This document shows, one piece after another, positions 8,849-16,974 of a DNA stretch of 64,000 nucleotides (its first letter is position 1; every line of letters begins with the position of its first letter). The translations under genes and the position numbers were made by a program. Source of the DNA: Geobacter sp. SVR (lineage in GTDB: Bacteria > Desulfobacterota > Desulfuromonadia > Geobacterales > Pseudopelobacteraceae); the NCBI RefSeq assembly GCF_016865365.1, contig NZ_AP024469.1:1883501-1947500 (forward strand), in the 5' to 3' direction. Under the pieces are notes generated by a model. That model ran no database searches. It worked only from the letters and a program-made list of their open reading frames with translations, and was not told the origin of the DNA.

Positions 8849-9235
8849 TGTGGTCTTGTGGTGGGCTGAAATTGTTGGCGCCCCGAATTTACAAATGTCA
8901 GAAAGTCAAACATGATCCCCGGCGGTCACCCGCTCGTACCATTGCGGATAGACGCCAGAGATGTGACAACCCGGAATAACGCGAAGGCTGCGGGCGGACG
9001 GTGGAATCCGGAAAAACTGCTCGGGTTTGTCAGGTACGGCAATGTACTGCCCTGGAACAGTATATAGATGTAGATGGATTTGATAAGTGATGAAACCGTT
9101 TTCCATATAGATGTATATGAAACTGTCACCTATAGGTGGCTCCAGATACATTTAGATAGAACCATATAAATGTATCTGAAGCACTCTAACCGATGATTTA
9201 CGAGTTGAATCACAAATAACTGAAAGGAGTTTTGT
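8849..9235. other. Gene-free AT-rich region with inverted repeats
   Basis: No supportable gene. It contains short repeats of the type ATAGATGTA, a perfect 12-bp palindrome CACCTATAGGTG at 9127-9138, and a perfect 12-bp inverted repeat CAGATACATTTA / TAAATGTATCTG (9143-9154 and 9167-9178) with a 12-nt spacer. The last two lie 58-110 nt before the gene at 9236 and may be regulatory. Confidence 0.5.
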
Positions 9236-10030
9236 ATGAATCTTGAAGCACTAAAACTAGAGCTTACCAACCTAACACAAGAGCAACAATGCTGGCTTGC
9301 TACTCGAAATGCTTTGCGCGTTCTACCGATGATTGCAGTAGATGGCGAACGTTTCCCTTTCTGGAAGCAATATGCCCAAGGGCACCTTTTTTCGATTTTT
9401 CGCGCGATGAATATGGCATTGTATTTATCCACACAATGGACGGAGTTTGAGAAACGAGGAATTGCATCTCTCACCACCGACATTACAGCCGACTCTGCCT
9501 ATGCAGCAGCAAGAAACTGTGAACTCACCTCAACCTCACTTCTGGCCACTCATGCCGCGAGTTGTGCCGCCGCGGCTGCCCATGCCTCTAGTTTATCGAG
9601 TCATGCCTACGCTGCTGCCGCTAATTCTATCAACTACACTGGCTTCAATAATTTAGCCGAACGAGCCACCGCTTATAAAGTATTTTCTGCCGACATTACC
9701 TCAATGAAGTTAAACCATGGTTTACCATCATGGGTTGATCTCTGGTATGGACAGCAACCTGACCGTATTCTAAATTTTGAAAAGTGGTTGCTACATGGGT
9801 TACGCTCGCTAGGGTTAAGCTATTGGGCAGATGAATACTCGAACTGGATTGTCGGCAACTTCAACCACGAAAAAATGGAACGAAGCATTTTTATTCCCGA
9901 AGAGACGATCAAGGCTGGACCTCAGATGATGCTGGAATTCTTACAAGAGAGGGAGCGAGATACGGGGCTGAACAGTAAGATTCTTCCGCAGAATTCATGG
10001 GTAGATCCAACTGTTCAAAACTTGAATTAA
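9236..10030 (+). CDS. Hypothetical protein with Ala/Ser-rich central segment
   Basis: 264 residues, no family recognised. The ATG is preceded by GAAAGGAG with good spacing. There is no signal peptide or membrane helix, so it is probably cytoplasmic. The N-terminal part is helical (LEALKLELTNLTQEQQCWLATRNA). Residues about 95-130 are rich in Ala, Ser and His (HAASCAAAAAHASSLSSHAY). The C-terminal part is rich in Trp and aromatics (LPSWVDLWYGQQPDRILNFEKWLLHGL). Base composition is clearly lower in GC than the core genes around it, suggesting acquired DNA. It sits alone between a toxin-antitoxin remnant and another orphan. Confidence 0.7.
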   Translation: MNLEALKLELTNLTQEQQCWLATRNALRVLPMIAVDGERFPFWKQYAQGHLFSIFRAMNMALYLSTQWTEFEKRGIASLTTDITADSAYAAARNCELTSTSLLATHAASCAAAAAHASSLSSHAYAAAANSINYTGFNNLAERATAYKVFSADITSMKLNHGLPSWVDLWYGQQPDRILNFEKWLLHGLRSLGLSYWADEYSNWIVGNFNHEKMERSIFIPEETIKAGPQMMLEFLQERERDTGLNSKILPQNSWVDPTVQNLN

Positions 10031-10133
10031 TTTCTGTAGGTACCCTCCCCGCCTCTGGTGAGGGGGCTTACTCTTAGAGCACACCAACAATCATATCATT
10101 CACCTCAGTAATTACGGGGCAGGAGGAGTTTAA

Positions 10134-10796
10134 ATGTTGATTCTTTGGAGCGTAATTAAAGAGGTATTCCTTCCAGGTGCGGCGGGTGCTGTTGCTGCAA
10201 TTGCAGCATTAAAATATTTAAGCTCAAAGTTTGTCGAACAACAGTTGTCAAAGGATTTAGAAAAACACAAGACAGAATTATCACAGCGAACAGAATCTCT
10301 TAAAACTCAATTATCTATTTATGCGCATGAGCAAAATGTAGCTACCTCACGTGTAGATGGACAAAAAGCAGAGGCAATCAAGAATGTATACTCTGCAATT
10401 CGTGGCTGGATTAATCCAACGACTATAATTATATCTGGATGCCCATTAGTAAATGCTTCAGAGGAAAACGAATTCCAATTTTACTCGAAGACAGCTGAGG
10501 AAGCACATGCTGCTGCAAAAAAACTGGCAGATGTATTAGCTGACCACGCAATATATTTCGATGAAGAGACTTATCGAGAGCTGTATGAAATGTCTATAAT
10601 TTGTCTTGAAGCAACAGCATATTTCCTACGTCCGATACGTAGAGATATTGCAGAGGGAAGACAAGTTTCAGGCTCTTTAAATGCAATACAAATTGAAAAA
10701 AATAAACTATCTGGCACATGGGAAAACAAATTGCTTCCCATTAACTCAAGAATGACCATTAAATTTAGAGCTATACTAAACATATCGAAAGCTTAA
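10134..10796 (+). CDS. Hypothetical membrane-anchored coiled-coil protein
   Basis: 220 residues; ATG 10134 follows a GGAGGAG Shine-Dalgarno. One N-terminal membrane helix (VIKEVFLPGAAGAVAAIAALKYL, residues about 7-30) is followed by a charged coiled coil (EQQLSKDLEKHKTELSQRTESLKTQLSI) and a soluble helical domain of about 140 residues. The gene is AT-rich. Single-helix-plus-coiled-coil orphans like this are frequent in defence and mobile islands, but there is no motif to assign a function. It is 86 nt upstream of another orphan and may be co-transcribed with it. Confidence 0.7.
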   Translation: MLILWSVIKEVFLPGAAGAVAAIAALKYLSSKFVEQQLSKDLEKHKTELSQRTESLKTQLSIYAHEQNVATSRVDGQKAEAIKNVYSAIRGWINPTTIIISGCPLVNASEENEFQFYSKTAEEAHAAAKKLADVLADHAIYFDEETYRELYEMSIICLEATAYFLRPIRRDIAEGRQVSGSLNAIQIEKNKLSGTWENKLLPINSRMTIKFRAILNISKA

Positions 10797-10882
10797 AGGG
10801 GGCCAGTGCCCACTTGAGCAAGCAGAAATCAAATTTAGGCAAGCATCTCATAAGCAAGTTAAACAGAAATAGGAGGTTCGAT

Positions 10883-11266
10883 ATGAGTTTTGTTGCTGGA
10901 GCCAGTGCCTCTATTATGAAAACAATCAAAGAAATTGAAGCTATTCTTGAAGGTGAAGACCTGGATTATAGCGGTCCCAAAAGACATGCACTCCATGAAA
11001 AGCTTCAAGATGCCCTCATCAAGTCTTCAAGAACTTGGTATAAAAAGGGGTTTAAGCGAGGTCACATGGAGGCGTATCGTGCGAGTGTTGCAAAAGGAGA
11101 AGTGCCTTTAACTTTATCCGCTAACGTTGAGCGGGAATTCCTCCCAAATTATACTAGCGCAGTTCCTTTAAAATCAAACCTCTCTGAGTCTTTCGTACAA
11201 AAAGTAAGTGAGAACGTCGCGACAAGGGGTAACACAAGCCGAAAATCCTCAAAAAGACAACGATGA
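10883..11266 (+). CDS. Small basic hypothetical protein
   Basis: 127 residues from ATG 10883, which has a perfect AGGAGG Shine-Dalgarno. The frame extends to a TTG at 10814 but that start has no ribosome site. The N-terminus MSFVAGASASIMKTIKEIEAIL is followed by LHEKLQDALIKSSRTWYKKGFKRGHMEAYRAS, and the C-terminus is a lysine/arginine tail (SRKSSKRQR). No family recognised and no membrane segment. The base composition is low in GC like the two preceding orphan genes. Confidence 0.65.
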   Translation: MSFVAGASASIMKTIKEIEAILEGEDLDYSGPKRHALHEKLQDALIKSSRTWYKKGFKRGHMEAYRASVAKGEVPLTLSANVEREFLPNYTSAVPLKSNLSESFVQKVSENVATRGNTSRKSSKRQR

Positions 11267-11341
11267 AGTTCAACAGGAAGAAGCACCGGTCTAAAACCGC
11301 CGGTTTTCTCTCAAACCGTTGGCCGACGAGAGAATGGCTCC

Positions 11342-11483
11342 ATGAAGAAATCTGAAAAAAATCGAAATCGTTGGGTGTGCACTGGCAATAATCACAATCT
11401 TCACTCTAATTCAATCGCTACTTCTAAATGCAATCGGAGTTGTCATGGTGGTGAGGATGCTTTTCCGTCTAAAAAACATATAA
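11342..11483 (+). other. Possible small single-helix membrane protein split by a frameshift in an A7 tract
   Basis: ATG 11342 opens MKKSEK and then meets seven A (11355-11361). In the written frame the ORF becomes a polar 55-residue peptide ending at 11507-11509. Dropping one A gives MKKSEKIEIVGCALAIITIFTLIQSLLLNAIGVVMVVRML-type sequence of 46 residues ending at 11483. That version has one or two clear hydrophobic helices, the pattern of a genuine small membrane protein. The ribosome site is weak. It could be a decayed gene, a sequencing slip or slippage-dependent expression. The remaining gap to 11651 shows no other gene. Confidence 0.3.
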
Positions 11484-11651
11484 TAAAAGGCTTAAGCCGC
11501 CATCGATGAATCCGGAGATCCTTTTTCAGGCATTTCAAAATGTTGACTTCGCCCTGCACCCCCCGGTGTTCCCACCTCACCCCATCCACACTCACCTTAC
11601 CTTTGACACTCCCACCCACGCGTCCTACAATTTTCAAAAGAGGACGTGCAG

Positions 11652-12797
11652 ATGGACTTCGACCTTACACCAGATCAAGCGGCCTTTCAGCAGGCCGTCA
11701 GGGAGTTCGCCACAGAGAAGCTGAAACCGGGGGCGGGGAAGCGGGACCAGTCGGGCGAGTTCCCGGCTGACCTGCTGGCGGAGGTGGCCAGGTTCGGCCT
11801 GATGGGGCTGTTCTTCCCTGAAGTATACGGCGGCGGGGGTAAGGATTTCCTGAGCTACACCATCGTCGTGGAAGAACTGGCCCGCGCCGACGCCTCCGTA
11901 GCCATCACCCTCCTGGGCCACACCCTGTGCGCTGCCCACATCTTTGCCTTCGGCTCTGACGAGCAGAAACGACGCTTCCTTCCTCCCCTGGTCACTGGCG
12001 AAATCCTCGGCGCCTGGGCGCTGACCGAGCCGACCGGCGGCAGCGATGCCGCTGCTATCCGTACCGAGGCTGTGGCGGACCAAGACGGCTGGCGCCTGTC
12101 CGGCACCAAGTATTTCATCACCAACGGCTCCCATGCCGGCACCATCGTCGTCATGGCCGTCAGCGACCCAGCCCTCGGCTCCAAAGGCATCTCTGCCTTT
12201 ATTCTCAGCGGTACTCCCACCGGCCTCGAACGGGGCAAAAACATCGACAAACTCGGCTTCAGGGCCAGCGATACCGCCGCGCTGATTCTTCGCCAGGTGC
12301 CGGTTCCGCCCGACCAGCTCCTTGGAGAGCCCAACACCGGCTTTGCCCAGGCCATGCAGGTGCTCGACAGCGGCCGCATCGGTCTGGCCGCCATGGCAGT
12401 CGGCATCGCCCGCGCCTGCCTGGAGGAGAGCATCGCCTATGCCGGGAAACGCCATGCCTTCGGCCAACCGATTGCGGAATTTCAGGCCATCCAGGGCATG
12501 ATTGCCGACATGGGGACCGAGATCGACGCCGCGCGGCTATTGCTCCGCCGGGCCGTGCGGCTCAAGGATAAAGGAGAGCGCTTCAAACGGGAGGCGGCCA
12601 TGGCCAAGCTGTTCGCTTCGGAGACCGCCGTGCGGGCAGCAACGAAAGCGCTGCAGATTCATGGCGGCCATGGCTATACCACGGCCTTTCCGGTGGAACG
12701 CTATTACCGGGAGGCAAAGCTGTGCGAGATCGGCGAGGGAACCTCGGAGATCCAGAGAATGGTGATCGCGAGGGAACTACTGAAAGAGACAGGTTGA
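11652..12797 (+). CDS. Acyl-CoA dehydrogenase
   Basis: 381 residues from ATG 11652 (AGAGGA about 8 nt upstream; GTG 11646 is an alternative). FAD-dependent alpha,beta-dehydrogenation of an acyl-CoA, passing electrons to ETF. Family features in order: helical N-terminal domain; middle beta domain with [18 protein letters not shown] and [11 protein letters not shown] (FAD contacts); C-terminal domain with [52 protein letters not shown]. The catalytic base is expected in the [14 protein letters not shown] region, as in short-chain/butyryl-CoA enzymes. The substrate is not certain. No ETF or thiolase genes are adjacent. Confidence 0.92.
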   Translation: MDFDLTPDQAAFQQAVREFATEKLKPGAGKRDQSGEFPADLLAEVARFGLMGLFFPEVYGGGGKDFLSYTIVVEELARADASVAITLLGHTLCAAHIFAFGSDEQKRRFLPPLVTGEILGAWALTEPTGGSDAAAIRTEAVADQDGWRLSGTKYFITNGSHAGTIVVMAVSDPALGSKGISAFILSGTPTGLERGKNIDKLGFRASDTAALILRQVPVPPDQLLGEPNTGFAQAMQVLDSGRIGLAAMAVGIARACLEESIAYAGKRHAFGQPIAEFQAIQGMIADMGTEIDAARLLLRRAVRLKDKGERFKREAAMAKLFASETAVRAATKALQIHGGHGYTTAFPVERYYREAKLCEIGEGTSEIQRMVIARELLKETG

Positions 12798-12846
12798 CGT
12801 TTTTCAATCGCTGCACTCAAAGATGAGATTGAGGGTTTTTCTTGAT

Positions 12847-12870
12847 CTCAACCTCAACCTTAGCCTTAGC
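12847..12870. repeat. Short tandem hexamers CTCAAC x2, CTTAGC x2
   Basis: Two copies of each hexamer in a row, in the gap between two convergent genes and running into the stop codon of the minus-strand gene. It is simple-sequence in nature; no function is inferred. Confidence 0.5.
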
Positions 12871-13165
12871 CTGCCTTTCGCCTTGCCCGTCTGATCCGCA
12901 GGAAGAGCAGCCAGCCGGACGTTGCCAGCCAGATAATGCCCAGCCCGAGGAGGAGATGATAGGCATCGCCGAACAGCCCGGCCCCATAGTGGATCTTCAC
13001 CAACAGCAAGTCCCAGGCACCCTGAGCCCCCTCTTTCCCCATCTGCCGCCCGTTCCTGAAAAGCCCGAAATCGAGCAACAGGCCGCTTATCGTCTGCAGG
13101 ACGAGAAACAGGCTGACGATCAGCCCGCTGTAGCGGTGCAGCTTGTTAAGGTTGATTCTATTCAT
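12866..13165 (-). CDS. Small PepSY-TM-like membrane protein
   Basis: 99 residues with an N-terminal MNRINLNKLHRYSGLIVSLFLVLQTISGLLLDFG segment and a second hydrophobic pair (IHYGAGLFGDAYHLLLGLGIIWLATSGWLLFL). The LHRYSGL...TISGLLL pattern and the second HYGAGL...LGLG pattern match PepSY-associated membrane helices and cytochrome-b561-like proteins. The histidines could bind heme or a quinone site. The protein ends in a basic RIRRARRKAG tail. It converges on the acyl-CoA dehydrogenase gene and diverges from the YbaN-like gene. Function unknown. Confidence 0.7.
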   Translation of the reverse strand: MNRINLNKLHRYSGLIVSLFLVLQTISGLLLDFGLFRNGRQMGKEGAQGAWDLLLVKIHYGAGLFGDAYHLLLGLGIIWLATSGWLLFLRIRRARRKAG

Positions 13166-13400
13166 GGTCCGAACCCCTGATCACCTTATTGTGCCGGGTC
13201 AAGCTTCAATAAATACATAAACACGAATATAATTATACCTAAGGAGCCGAGCAGCCTGCTTGACAACATCCCTCTGCTCCTTCATATCTGGACAGCCGAG
13301 AAATTTGCTGTGTATTTTTATCAAGCGTATTATGCTGGAAGTGATTTCCTGGTCCCGGGGTAGAGCCAGGTGTATTTGCAAGCAAGGATTGTGAATCGTG
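13166..13400. other. Divergent intergenic region
   Basis: About 235 nt between the minus-strand PepSY-like gene and the plus-strand YbaN-like gene. Must hold promoters in both directions; no convincing promoter or RNA gene was found. Confidence 0.4.
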
Positions 13401-13838
13401 ATGCACGATAAGCCGATGCCAAACTGCAACCATGTAAAGAGCGATTTTTTGCGCTGGGTTCTTATCTGCTGCGGCTGGATCTGCGTAGCTGCCGGTGTTG
13501 TGGGGATCTTTCTTCCGCTGGTGCCGACCGTGCCGTTCCTGCTGCTGGCTGCCACCTGTTTTGCCCGCAGCTCTGAACGCTTCCACGGTTGGCTGGTGAA
13601 GCACAGCCACCTGGGCCCGCTAGTCCGCGATTACCTCAGCGGTGCCGGTATCCCGCTCAGGGCCAAAAGGATCTCCATCGGCACCGTGTGGGTATCGTTT
13701 CCCTTTTCCATCTTCCTGTTTGCTGAGGCTCTCTGGCTGAAGTTCCTGCTGCTGGCCATTGCAATCGCGGTCACCCTGTACCTGCTGTCGCTGCCGACAT
13801 GTCCCCTTACGAAGCCTCAGGACCCTCCCGCTGCATGA
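13401..13838 (+). CDS. YbaN/DUF454 family inner-membrane protein
   Basis: About 145 residues (ATG 13401; a GTG lies one codon earlier). Two to three membrane helices: WVLICCGWICVAAGVVGIFL, then a Pro-rich loop PLVPTVPFLLLAATCFARSSERFH, which is the DUF454 signature, then FPFSIFLFAEALWLKFLLLAIAIAVTLYLLSL. The segment FHGWLVKHSHLGPLVRDY is also typical of the family. Role unknown in all bacteria; it lies in the inner membrane. The HIT gene starts 8 nt after its stop codon, suggesting co-transcription. Confidence 0.85.
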   Translation: MHDKPMPNCNHVKSDFLRWVLICCGWICVAAGVVGIFLPLVPTVPFLLLAATCFARSSERFHGWLVKHSHLGPLVRDYLSGAGIPLRAKRISIGTVWVSFPFSIFLFAEALWLKFLLLAIAIAVTLYLLSLPTCPLTKPQDPPAA

Positions 13839-13845
13839 GGCCGTC

Positions 13846-14244
13846 ATGAGTGAGGGCACCTCTACCCCCTGCCGTTTCTGTCACCTCGATCCCTCCTGGT
13901 TTGTCATGGACAACAACCTGGCCCTGGCGATCTACGATAATTTCCCGGTCACCCCCGGCCACGCCCTGATCATCCCCAAGCGGCATATGGTCTCACTGTT
14001 CGAGGCGACCCGGGAAGAACAGGCGGCACTGTTGGACCTGACGGCTGCCATGCGCCTGCTGTTGCTGCAGGAGCGCAGTCCGGACGGTTTCAATGTCGGT
14101 ATCAACGATGGTGCTGCTGCCGGGCAGACCGTGATGCACCTGCATATTCACCTGATTCCGCGCTACGCCGGCGACTCCAGCGACCCGCGCGGCGGAGTGC
14201 GCTGGATCATGCCCGAAAAGGCGCGCTACTGGAAGAAGGGGTGA
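13846..14244 (+). CDS. HIT family nucleotide hydrolase/transferase
   Basis: 132 residues from ATG 13846. The frame upstream of it overlaps the previous gene and is unlikely to be used. Histidine-triad domain with the N-terminal CRFCHLDPSWFVMDNNLALAIYDNFPVTPGHALIIPKRH and the catalytic HLHIHLIPR triad. A GINDGAAAGQTVMH segment binds the nucleotide phosphate. CxxC near the N-terminus (CRFC) may bind zinc, as in other bacterial HIT proteins. The family hydrolyses nucleoside phosphoramidates or dinucleoside polyphosphates; the substrate here cannot be told. Confidence 0.9.
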   Translation: MSEGTSTPCRFCHLDPSWFVMDNNLALAIYDNFPVTPGHALIIPKRHMVSLFEATREEQAALLDLTAAMRLLLLQERSPDGFNVGINDGAAAGQTVMHLHIHLIPRYAGDSSDPRGGVRWIMPEKARYWKKG

Positions 14245-14276
14245 GAGCAGGGGATTGAAAAGCTGTTGAAATTCTC

Positions 14277-14458
14277 AGGTTGTTCAAAAATGGGCAGATC
14301 GTCGCACCCGCAGGAGGCCCCGCGGAGGCGATAAATATCCGCCGCACAATTTCACCGGTGAAATTGGACCGCGGAGGCGCCCGAAGGGTGAGGCCGCAGG
14401 CCGAAGTCACAAGAGGGCTGACGAGGACGGCGGCGAGATGCCCATTTTTCAACAACCT
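14277..14458. repeat. 182-bp element with terminal inverted repeats (MITE/REP-like), full copy
   Basis: The ends AGGTTGTTCAAAAATGGGC (14277-14295) and its complement at 14440-14458 match at 18 of 19 positions. The centre holds a perfect 20-bp palindrome (14347-14366) and two copies of CCGCGGAGGCG. It fills the gap between the HIT gene and marC exactly, ending 2 nt before the marC stop codon. One end recurs in inverted orientation at 30287-30355, showing that this is a repeat family. There is no coding capacity, so it would need to be mobilised in trans. Confidence 0.7.
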
Positions 14459-14460
14459 AG

Positions 14461-15090
14461 TTAAGGGAAAAACTGGTCGCGGATGCCGTCAATGACGTAC
14501 TGAATGCCGATGAAGGCCAGGAGAAAACCCATGATCCTGGTGATGACCCGCATGCCGAGTACACCGATCATACGGGCCAGGTTGTCGGCCCAGTGCAGGC
14601 AGGCATAGACGGCAACGAACACGAGCCCTGCACCGGCCACCAGGGTCAGGTAGGCCAGCACGGTATTGGCCCGTCCGGCAAATACCATGGACGTGGCAAT
14701 TGCACCGGGGCCGGCCAGGAGAGGAATCGCCAGCGGCGTCACCGACACGTCTTCCTTTTCGCCTGCCAGCCGTTCTTCGAGATGCGTTGTTTCGGTCTTG
14801 GTGGGATGGCCGTGGAGGAATTCCAGCGCGATCAGGAACAGCAGCACTCCGCCGCAAATCTGGATGGCTGGCATGCCGATACCGAAGTAGCCGATGATGG
14901 CTGCACCTGCCAGGAGAAAAAAGGTCAGCACCACAAAGGCTATCAGGCAGCTCCTGCGTGCCAGCCTCCGCCGTTCGCTCCTGCTGCTGCCGGGGGTGAT
15001 GGCCAGGAAGATCGGGATGCAGGCCAATGGATCGACGATGATGAAGAGCTGGATCGCGAACACCGTCAGCAGCTCCAGGTAGGCTTTCAT
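14461..15090 (-). CDS. MarC family integral membrane protein
   Basis: 209 residues with six predicted membrane segments. Starts MKAYLELLTVFAIQLFIIVDPLACIPIFLAITPG and has the family segment SVTPLAIPLLAGPGAIATSMVFAG (the repeated P-G-A motif) and the C-terminal GMRVITRIMGFLLAFIGIQYVIDGI. MarC proteins were once linked to multiple antibiotic resistance, which was not confirmed; transport of small molecules is suspected. Its 3' end abuts the inverted-repeat element. Confidence 0.9.
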   Translation of the reverse strand: MKAYLELLTVFAIQLFIIVDPLACIPIFLAITPGSSRSERRRLARRSCLIAFVVLTFFLLAGAAIIGYFGIGMPAIQICGGVLLFLIALEFLHGHPTKTETTHLEERLAGEKEDVSVTPLAIPLLAGPGAIATSMVFAGRANTVLAYLTLVAGAGLVFVAVYACLHWADNLARMIGVLGMRVITRIMGFLLAFIGIQYVIDGIRDQFFP

Positions 15091-15322
15091 ATCATTGCCC
15101 CTCTTGTCCCTCGCAGAGGTTCATCTCTCAAAACTATAACAAATATTCCGCATTTGTTTTTGAAGGGGAGCGCCTCGCGCCGGGCCATCGGCGGCGTCTC
15201 GTCCCGCCGGCAGGACTGCGCTCCGCAGGCTCCTGCGCTTCCCGGTTCAGGGTTGCTATTTTCGGCATTTTGGTATTTACTACCGCTCTGGTCCGGCCAT
15301 TGGGAGCTCAGGCGCTGACGGC
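15091..15322. other. Intergenic region upstream of kdsD
   Basis: 232 nt between divergent marC and kdsD. No gene seen. It contains G+C-rich inverted segments (15170-15250) but no clear terminator or promoter. Confidence 0.35.
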
Positions 15323-16318
15323 ATGAAAATCACGAAAGACAGGGATTTGGTCATGATCATAGACGAGGCACGACGGGTAATCAGGGTCGAGGCAGAAGCG
15401 CTGGCAGCCATGGCGGACCGCATCGACGCCTCTTTTCAACGGGCGGTGGAGCTGATCCTGAACGCTACCGGACGGGTGGTTGTCAGCGGTATGGGCAAGT
15501 CGGGCCTGATCGGCCAGAAAATCGCCTCGACCATGGCTTCTACCGGCACGCCGGCGTTGTTTCTGCACCCGGCTGAGGGTATCCACGGCGATCTGGGCAT
15601 GATCATGAAAGGGGATGTGGTCATTGCCATTTCCAACAGCGGCGAAACCGATGAACTGTTGCGGATCCTGCCGGTCATCAAGCGGCTGGGGGCGCACCTG
15701 ATCGGTATGAGCGGCAAGCCCGGCTCGACCCTGGCGCGTACCAGCGACGTGTTTCTGGATGTGTCGGTCAAGGAGGAAGCCTGCCCGCTAGGGCTGGCGC
15801 CGACCGCTTCGACTACCGCTACGCTGGCCATGGGTGATGCCCTGGCCGTGGCGCTTCTGGTGCAGCGGGGCTTCAAGGCCGAGGATTTTGCCATGTTCCA
15901 CCCCGGTGGCGCCTTGGGGCGCAAGCTGTTCCTGCGGGTTGAGGATCTGATGCATGGAGGCAAGGACATCCCGCTGGTGACCGAGGAGACGCTGATGAAG
16001 GATGCGCTGTTCGTGATCAGCGCCAAGCGCCTGGGGGTGACCGGCGTGACCGGCGCTTCCGGCGAGCTGCGCGGCGTGATCACCGACGGCGACCTGCGCC
16101 GGGCTCTGGAGAAGGGCACCGATATCTTCGGGCAGAAGGCCGGAACCATGATGAAGCTCAATCCCCGCCGCATAAAGCGCCATGAACTGGCGGCCGCTGC
16201 GCTGCAGGTGATGGAGCAGTATTCCATCACCTCGCTGTTCGTGTTCGACGACGACCAGAGTCTGATTCCCTGCGGCATCGTCCATTTGCATGACATCCTG
16301 CGGGCGGGCATCGCCTGA
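15323..16318 (+). CDS. kdsD: D-arabinose 5-phosphate isomerase (KpsF/GutQ family)
   Basis: Interconverts ribulose 5-phosphate and arabinose 5-phosphate, the first step of Kdo synthesis. SIS domain: RVVVSGMGKSGLIGQKIASTMASTGTPALFLHPAEGIHGDLG and AISNSGETDELLRILP. Then two CBS domains (RVEDLMHGGKDIPLV... and KAGTMMKLNPRRIKRHELAAAALQVMEQ). 331 residues from ATG 15323; an internal ATG at 15353 (MIIDEARRVIRVEAEA) matches the usual family N-terminus better, and neither has a strong ribosome site. It heads the kdsD-kdsC-lptCAB LPS block. Confidence 0.93.
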   Translation: MKITKDRDLVMIIDEARRVIRVEAEALAAMADRIDASFQRAVELILNATGRVVVSGMGKSGLIGQKIASTMASTGTPALFLHPAEGIHGDLGMIMKGDVVIAISNSGETDELLRILPVIKRLGAHLIGMSGKPGSTLARTSDVFLDVSVKEEACPLGLAPTASTTATLAMGDALAVALLVQRGFKAEDFAMFHPGGALGRKLFLRVEDLMHGGKDIPLVTEETLMKDALFVISAKRLGVTGVTGASGELRGVITDGDLRRALEKGTDIFGQKAGTMMKLNPRRIKRHELAAAALQVMEQYSITSLFVFDDDQSLIPCGIVHLHDILRAGIA

Positions 16319-16358
16319 TGGCCGGCATTCGAGATCGCACTTCCCCAGAGAGAATGAT

Positions 16359-16874
16359 ATGAACGACAAGCTTAAACATATACAACTGCTGCTGCTGGAC
16401 GTGGATGGCGTCATGACCGACGGCAGCATCGTCTATGATGGCAATGGCCTGGAAACCAAGTTCTTCAACGTCAAGGACGGCCACGGTATCAAGATGCTGC
16501 AGCGCTCCGGAATCGAGATCGGCATCATTACCGGTCGTACTTCGCCGGTGGTCGACTTTCGCGCCCGTGAGCTCGGCATTGCCCGGGTGTACCAGGGGGT
16601 GCTGCGCAAGCTGGAGAGCTATGATGATATCAAGCGGCAGACCGGACTGGAGGATTACCAGATTGCCTACATGGGGGACGATGTCATCGATGTGCCGGTC
16701 CTGCGGCGGGTAGGTTTTTCTGTGGCCCCGGCCGACGCACTCCCGGATGTCAGGAGCCTGGTCGATTACGTGACGGTCCTGCAGGGGGGCAGGGGGGCGG
16801 TGCGCGAACTGTGCGACATGATCCTCAAGGCCCGCGGCGCCTGGGGTGACGTGGTCGAACGGTACGAACTCTGA
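16359..16874 (+). CDS. kdsC: 3-deoxy-D-manno-octulosonate 8-phosphate phosphatase
   Basis: 171 residues from ATG 16359. HAD superfamily: LLLDVDGVMTDGSIVYD (motif I), GIEIGIITGRTSPVVD (motif II) and IAYMGDDVIDVPVLRRVGFSVAPADA (motif IV). It lacks a cap domain, as in the tetrameric KdsC group. Removes phosphate from Kdo-8-P to give Kdo for lipid A. Lies 40 nt after kdsD. Confidence 0.95.
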   Translation: MNDKLKHIQLLLLDVDGVMTDGSIVYDGNGLETKFFNVKDGHGIKMLQRSGIEIGIITGRTSPVVDFRARELGIARVYQGVLRKLESYDDIKRQTGLEDYQIAYMGDDVIDVPVLRRVGFSVAPADALPDVRSLVDYVTVLQGGRGAVRELCDMILKARGAWGDVVERYEL

Positions 16875-16935
16875 AGCGGTGCTTGCGCTGCATACAATCT
16901 CTATGCCAAGTGGAAATTAATAAGCTACGTTTTGC

Positions 16936-16964
16936 TGGACAGCCCGCCATGGCGATGGTATAGT
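16936..16964 (+). promoter_or_regulatory. Candidate sigma-70 promoter in front of lptC
   Basis: TGGACA (16936-16941), 17-nt spacer, TATAGT (16959-16964); 5/6 matches each. A start site about 7 nt downstream would be near 16971, only some 4 nt before the lptC ATG. Confidence 0.45.
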
Positions 16965-16974
16965 ACGTACCCAT

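Noticed and set aside
8720..9235. Short overlapping minus-strand ORFs at 8906-9151 and 8926-9129
   Set aside because: Translations lack family or ribosome sites and lie over palindromic AT-rich DNA.
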